Source: Candidatus Omnitrophota bacterium
GTDB lineage: Bacteria > Omnitrophota > Omnitrophia > Omnitrophales > JAQTRP01
Reading direction: 5' to 3'
NCBI GenBank assembly: GCA_028711765.1
Contig: JAQTRP010000007.1
Coordinates: forward strand, 1-33,172
Length of the DNA stretch: 33,172 bases
Part shown: positions 30,458 to 33,172 of the stretch, one piece after another
How the letters are laid out: each line of letters begins with the position of its first letter
Numbering within the stretch: position 1 is the first letter of the stretch
Notes under the pieces: model-generated
Seen by the model: only the letters and a program-made list of their open reading frames with translations
Told to the model about the DNA's origin: nothing
Databases searched by the model: none
Translations under genes and position numbers: made by a program

Positions 30458-32633
30458 TTCCAAAAATTTCCTCCTCGAAATAGGCACCGAAGAACTTCCG
30501 GTCGACGCCCTTGATGTCCTTCGCGGGCATTTTACGGCGAGACTCGAGGCCGCTCTTAAGGAAGCCCGTCTTGCTTTCGGCTCCACTAAACTTGAGCTCA
30601 CTCCCCGCAGGGTGGTATTTTTTATCGACGGGCTTTCTCTTTGCCAGGAGGACGAAGCACTCGAAGTTACAGGTCCCCCCAAAGATAAGGCCTATGATTC
30701 ATCCGGAAAGCCGACCGAGGCCCTGCTCGGTTTTTTAAGAGCAAAGCAGCTTAAGGAGAAAGACATATTTATCCGCGAGTCCCGCGGCACCAAGTGCGTC
30801 GCCGCCAAGATAGTCAGGGGAGGAAAGCCGGCGGAGGAGATTCTCCCCGAAATTATTTTGCGTGTGCTCCAGTCGCTCCCGTTTCCCAAGCTGATGCGCT
30901 GGGACAATTCCGGTTTCCGTTTCCCGCGTCCCGTCAGGTGGTGTTTGGCAATTCTTGGGAATAAATCATTGGCGCTCTCGTTAGGCGGCGTCAAGGCAAA
31001 ATCCGAAACTCACGGTCATCGTTTTCTATCGAATAAAACAATGTCTGTTAAAGGGGCGAATTGGGAGAAATTCAAAACCATTCTTCGCAAAAATCACGTC
31101 GTTCTGGATTGCGAGGAAAGAAAGGCCCTGATCCGGAAAGGCCTTACGCAGAAGGAGAAGTCGTCGCCGCCCGATGAAGGGCTCATTCATGTCGCATCGC
31201 TTCTTGTGGAAGAGCCTTTCCTCATCGAGGGCACGTTCAAAAAGGAATATCTCAAGCTCCCCGAGGAGATTCTTTACACCGCGATGAAAAAATATCAGAG
31301 GATTTTCGCGGTTTACGATTCAAACGGCAAGGTCCTCGATCGTTTTATCGCGGTCATCAACGGGAAACGAAAGGATCTCGCGCGGCTCAAGCTCGATTAC
31401 GAAAGGGTGTTGGAGTCGCGGCTCGCCGACGCGCAATTTTTCTATCATGAAGACACTCGTTCATCGCTTGATTCCAAACGGGATCGCCTGAAAGACCTCG
31501 TTTTCATGAAAAAGCTCGGCACGTTTCTCGAGAAAGAGGAGCGGCTCGTTCGGCTCGCTGAATATGCCGTAAGCCATCGCGAAAGTTCGCTGGGTTTAAA
31601 CGAAGCGGAGAAAGATTATCTCAGGCGCGCGGCGCGGCTCTCAAAGAACGATCTTACGACTCAGATGGTTTTCGAATTTCCCGAGCTTCAGGGAGTTATG
31701 GGAAGGGAATACGCGTGCTACGATAAGGAACCTTTAGAAGTCGCGAGGGCAATCAGCGAACACTATTTGCCGAAATCTCTTACCGAGGATTACCGTCATC
31801 TCGCGAAGTCTATAAGCCGCGCGGGTGCCGTGCTCGGCGTGATTGACAGGCTCGATACGCTTGTGGGCACTTTCGCGATAGGCCTTGAGCCGACGGGGAG
31901 CCAGGATCCTTTTGCCCTGCGGCGTGCCGGCGGCACTTTAGTGAAACTCATCCGCGCCTTCAACCTGAGATTTCCGTACATTTCGTGGACTAATAAATTG
32001 CTCGAGCTTTATGGGATAAAAGGAGATGCCGAAGTGATATTGTTTAGTAAAAAACGCGGCACTACTTTAAGTGATTTTATAGAAGATAGAATATCCGCCG
32101 AGCTTCAAGTTAAAGCTGGTACTCGCGAATACGAGATTCTCCAAGGTGTGACCAAGTATAAAGGCGTGGGCGAACGCAAGCATAGTGACATCGCCAACGT
32201 TTTTTACCGATACGAAATTCTTTGTGAAATGTTTAGGAATAGGAAAGTTATTTTTGAAAGAGCTTTTAAGGTGGTAGAGCGGACGAAGAACATTATTAGG
32301 GGGAGTAGCTTCGAAAATTATGCAGATATTCTTAAACCGCCAGATCCTAACTTGTTTAGCACGTCAGAGGAGAAAAAGCTTTACGAACTGCTCACCGAAG
32401 TTAAACCAAAACTCAAGGCGTTAATCAAAGACGAAAGGTATGAGGAGGTTGTTAAGTTGTACGGGGATACTTTTTATGAACCCATCCACGTTTTCTTTGA
32501 CAAAGTATTAGTAAACGTAGAGGACAAAGCTGTAAAAAATAATCGTTTGAACCTTATGGCAAATATTAGCGATTTATTCGTTAATGATGTGGCGGATCTT
32601 TCAGAAATGACAAATATGGATGTTAAAACCTGA
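30441..32633 (+). CDS. glyS: Glycyl-tRNA synthetase beta subunit
   Basis: The tRNA-binding partner of GlyQ. The 730-residue protein starts at GTG 30441 inside glyQ after AAAGGGAC. It is near full length: [15 protein letters not shown], the [13 protein letters not shown] strand, [21 protein letters not shown], then HD-like and anticodon-binding regions ([23 protein letters not shown]-terminal [21 protein letters not shown]). From about 32030 to the stop the DNA becomes visibly richer in A/T, with AAA, TTA and ATA codons rare in the preceding part, although the protein remains a good GlyS. The last ~20 residues ([17 protein letters not shown]) look non-conserved, and the stop falls in CCTGATAC, a word of the downstream repeat. 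Confidence 0.95.
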   Translation: MEKSNNSKNFLLEIGTEELPVDALDVLRGHFTARLEAALKEARLAFGSTKLELTPRRVVFFIDGLSLCQEDEALEVTGPPKDKAYDSSGKPTEALLGFLRAKQLKEKDIFIRESRGTKCVAAKIVRGGKPAEEILPEIILRVLQSLPFPKLMRWDNSGFRFPRPVRWCLAILGNKSLALSLGGVKAKSETHGHRFLSNKTMSVKGANWEKFKTILRKNHVVLDCEERKALIRKGLTQKEKSSPPDEGLIHVASLLVEEPFLIEGTFKKEYLKLPEEILYTAMKKYQRIFAVYDSNGKVLDRFIAVINGKRKDLARLKLDYERVLESRLADAQFFYHEDTRSSLDSKRDRLKDLVFMKKLGTFLEKEERLVRLAEYAVSHRESSLGLNEAEKDYLRRAARLSKNDLTTQMVFEFPELQGVMGREYACYDKEPLEVARAISEHYLPKSLTEDYRHLAKSISRAGAVLGVIDRLDTLVGTFAIGLEPTGSQDPFALRRAGGTLVKLIRAFNLRFPYISWTNKLLELYGIKGDAEVILFSKKRGTTLSDFIEDRISAELQVKAGTREYEILQGVTKYKGVGERKHSDIANVFYRYEILCEMFRNRKVIFERAFKVVERTKNIIRGSSFENYADILKPPDPNLFSTSEEKKLYELLTEVKPKLKALIKDERYEEVVKLYGDTFYEPIHVFFDKVLVNVEDKAVKNNRLNLMANISDLFVNDVADLSEMTNMDVKT

Positions 32634-32639
32634 TACACA

Positions 32640-32659
32640 CCTGCCTGCCGGCAGGCAGG
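32640..32659. repeat. CCTGCCTGCCGGCAGGCAGG palindrome (family D, copy 5)
   Basis: A perfect 20-nt palindrome identical to copy 1, seven bases after the glyS stop. Confidence 0.9.
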
Positions 32660-32690
32660 GATTATCGCAGATGGGTGTTTGGGGTTTTAA

Positions 32691-32905
32691 TATCACACAG
32701 ATGATCGCGGATGGTTCTAGCGAAGCGTATCAGGAAATCAGAGTATCAGTAGGCAAGGCATCGGGTTATCAGCGTATCAGATTAAAATCTTTTATCTGAT
32801 ATCCTGATACTCTGGTATTCTACTCACCGATATCCTGATATTCTGATGTGCGGTTTTATCTGTGCTAATCTGTGTAATCCAAATCTGTGTTAATCTGTGT
32901 TAATT
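32691..32905. repeat. Nested word repeats between glyS and ppdK (family E enclosing family J)
   Basis: The outer arms are ACACAGATGATCGCGGATGG (32695-32714) and (TAATCTGTGT)n (32857-32905). Inside are inverted TATCAG words: left 32729-32780 (ATCAGAGTATCAG, TTATCAGCGTATCAG) and right 32795-32848 (CTGATATCCTGATACTCTGG, GATATCCTGATATTCTGATG). Together with the palindrome at 32640 this fills the 294-nt gap. I see no gene or clear promoter there. Confidence 0.85.
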
Positions 32906-32927
32906 AAACAAAGGGAGGAGCACGAAG

Positions 32928-33071
32928 ATGTCAGCGAAAAAAGCATCGAAGAAACGGAGTAAGCGCGGGGGAAAGAAGTATGTTTACTTCTTCGGCGGCG
33001 GGAAGGCCGACGGAAGCGCCGATATGAAGGATCTGCTCGGCGGCAAGGGCGCGAATCTTGCCGAGATGACG
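32928..33071 (+). CDS. ppdK: Pyruvate, phosphate dikinase, N-terminal fragment
   Basis: ATG 32928 with GGGAGGAG upstream begins a basic tail ([16 protein letters not shown]). The PPDK N-terminus follows: [13 protein letters not shown] and [14 protein letters not shown], which carries the ATP-grasp start (K40). PPDK interconverts pyruvate and phosphoenolpyruvate with PPi. Family similarity stops at T48. After 33071 the frame stays open but reads [16 protein letters not shown], quite unlike the expected glycine- and proline-rich continuation (xxGxPVPPGFTxxT). The 16-residue lysine-rich leader is longer than in most homologues. Confidence 0.85.
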
Positions 33072-33172
33072 TGGCGTCGACGTAAGCTTTGTCACCCCCT
33101 GTGGGTTCGAGCTTGGCGAGTTCGATCAGCACGTCTAAGGACATGGCCTTGTAATCCTCCGCACGCGTGAGA
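33072..33172 (-). other. Antisense-coding fragment, probable chimeric contig end
   Basis: Read on the minus strand, the last 100 bases give a protein-like stretch [20 protein letters not shown] then [13 protein letters not shown], with codon use like real genes here. It does not match PPDK. This suggests a junction near 33071 joining ppdK to an inverted, unrelated coding sequence. I do not recognise the protein. Confidence 0.5.

Overview
The window reads as chromosomal DNA of a Gram-negative-like, probably anaerobic bacterium from a poorly cultured lineage. Candidate phylum Omnitrophota (OP3) is my best guess. This is inference from gene content (LL-diaminopimelate aminotransferase, NadX/NadA route to NAD, two-subunit glycyl-tRNA synthetase, probably non-discriminating AspRS) and from the very repeat-rich intergenic DNA. 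No marker here fixes the taxonomy. Nearly all genes lie on the + strand; the clear exceptions are an XRE-cupin regulator and possibly one tiny hydrophobic ORF.

Layout. 1-860: end of an unrecognised gene whose 5' part is threaded by two intergenic-type repeats. 1010-1131: tRNA-Lys(UUU) with its promoter. 1380-9016: pyruvate/indolepyruvate-type decarboxylase, Ca2+-type P-ATPase, exported acetolactate decarboxylase, a methyltransferase-like protein and a membrane SpoIIE-type phosphatase. 9179-12361: hisS and aspS. 12479-17418: a tight phoH-pgpH-ybeY-DUF502-recO operon (RNA/ribosome maturation, c-di-AMP turnover, repair). 17419-18466: a repeat-packed kilobase holding one 66-residue hypothetical gene. 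18467-19657: dapL. 19796-21508: folK-panC-panD. 21707-23469: nadA-nadX. 23569-26358: uvrA. 26444-27550: winged-helix protein plus histone-deacetylase-family enzyme. 27846-28154: cutA. 28261-29359: XRE-cupin regulator divergent from a ComEA-like protein, sharing a promoter region with a perfect dyad over one -35 box. 29585-32633: glyQ-glyS. 32928-end: the start of ppdK, which breaks off into unrelated antisense-coding sequence at the very edge.

The most unusual property is between the genes. Most intergenic gaps above about 90 bp carry an inverted repeat, and I can distinguish at least ten families. Several share one architecture: each arm is built from two to four imperfect tandem copies of a 6-10 nt word (AAGTTATAAG, GTATCTC, GTATTGC, TTAGCC, TATCAG, ACACAGAT), and the facing arm is its reverse complement. 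A separate family (core GTACCTGGTACCG) forms near-perfect 15-21 bp hairpins with an almost invariant 12-nt loop. A 20-nt palindrome (CCTGCCTGCCGGCAGGCAGG) is nested inside arms of other families. Repeats abut or supply stop codons, start codons and promoter elements of neighbouring genes. This layered repeat system is the best candidate for something undescribed.
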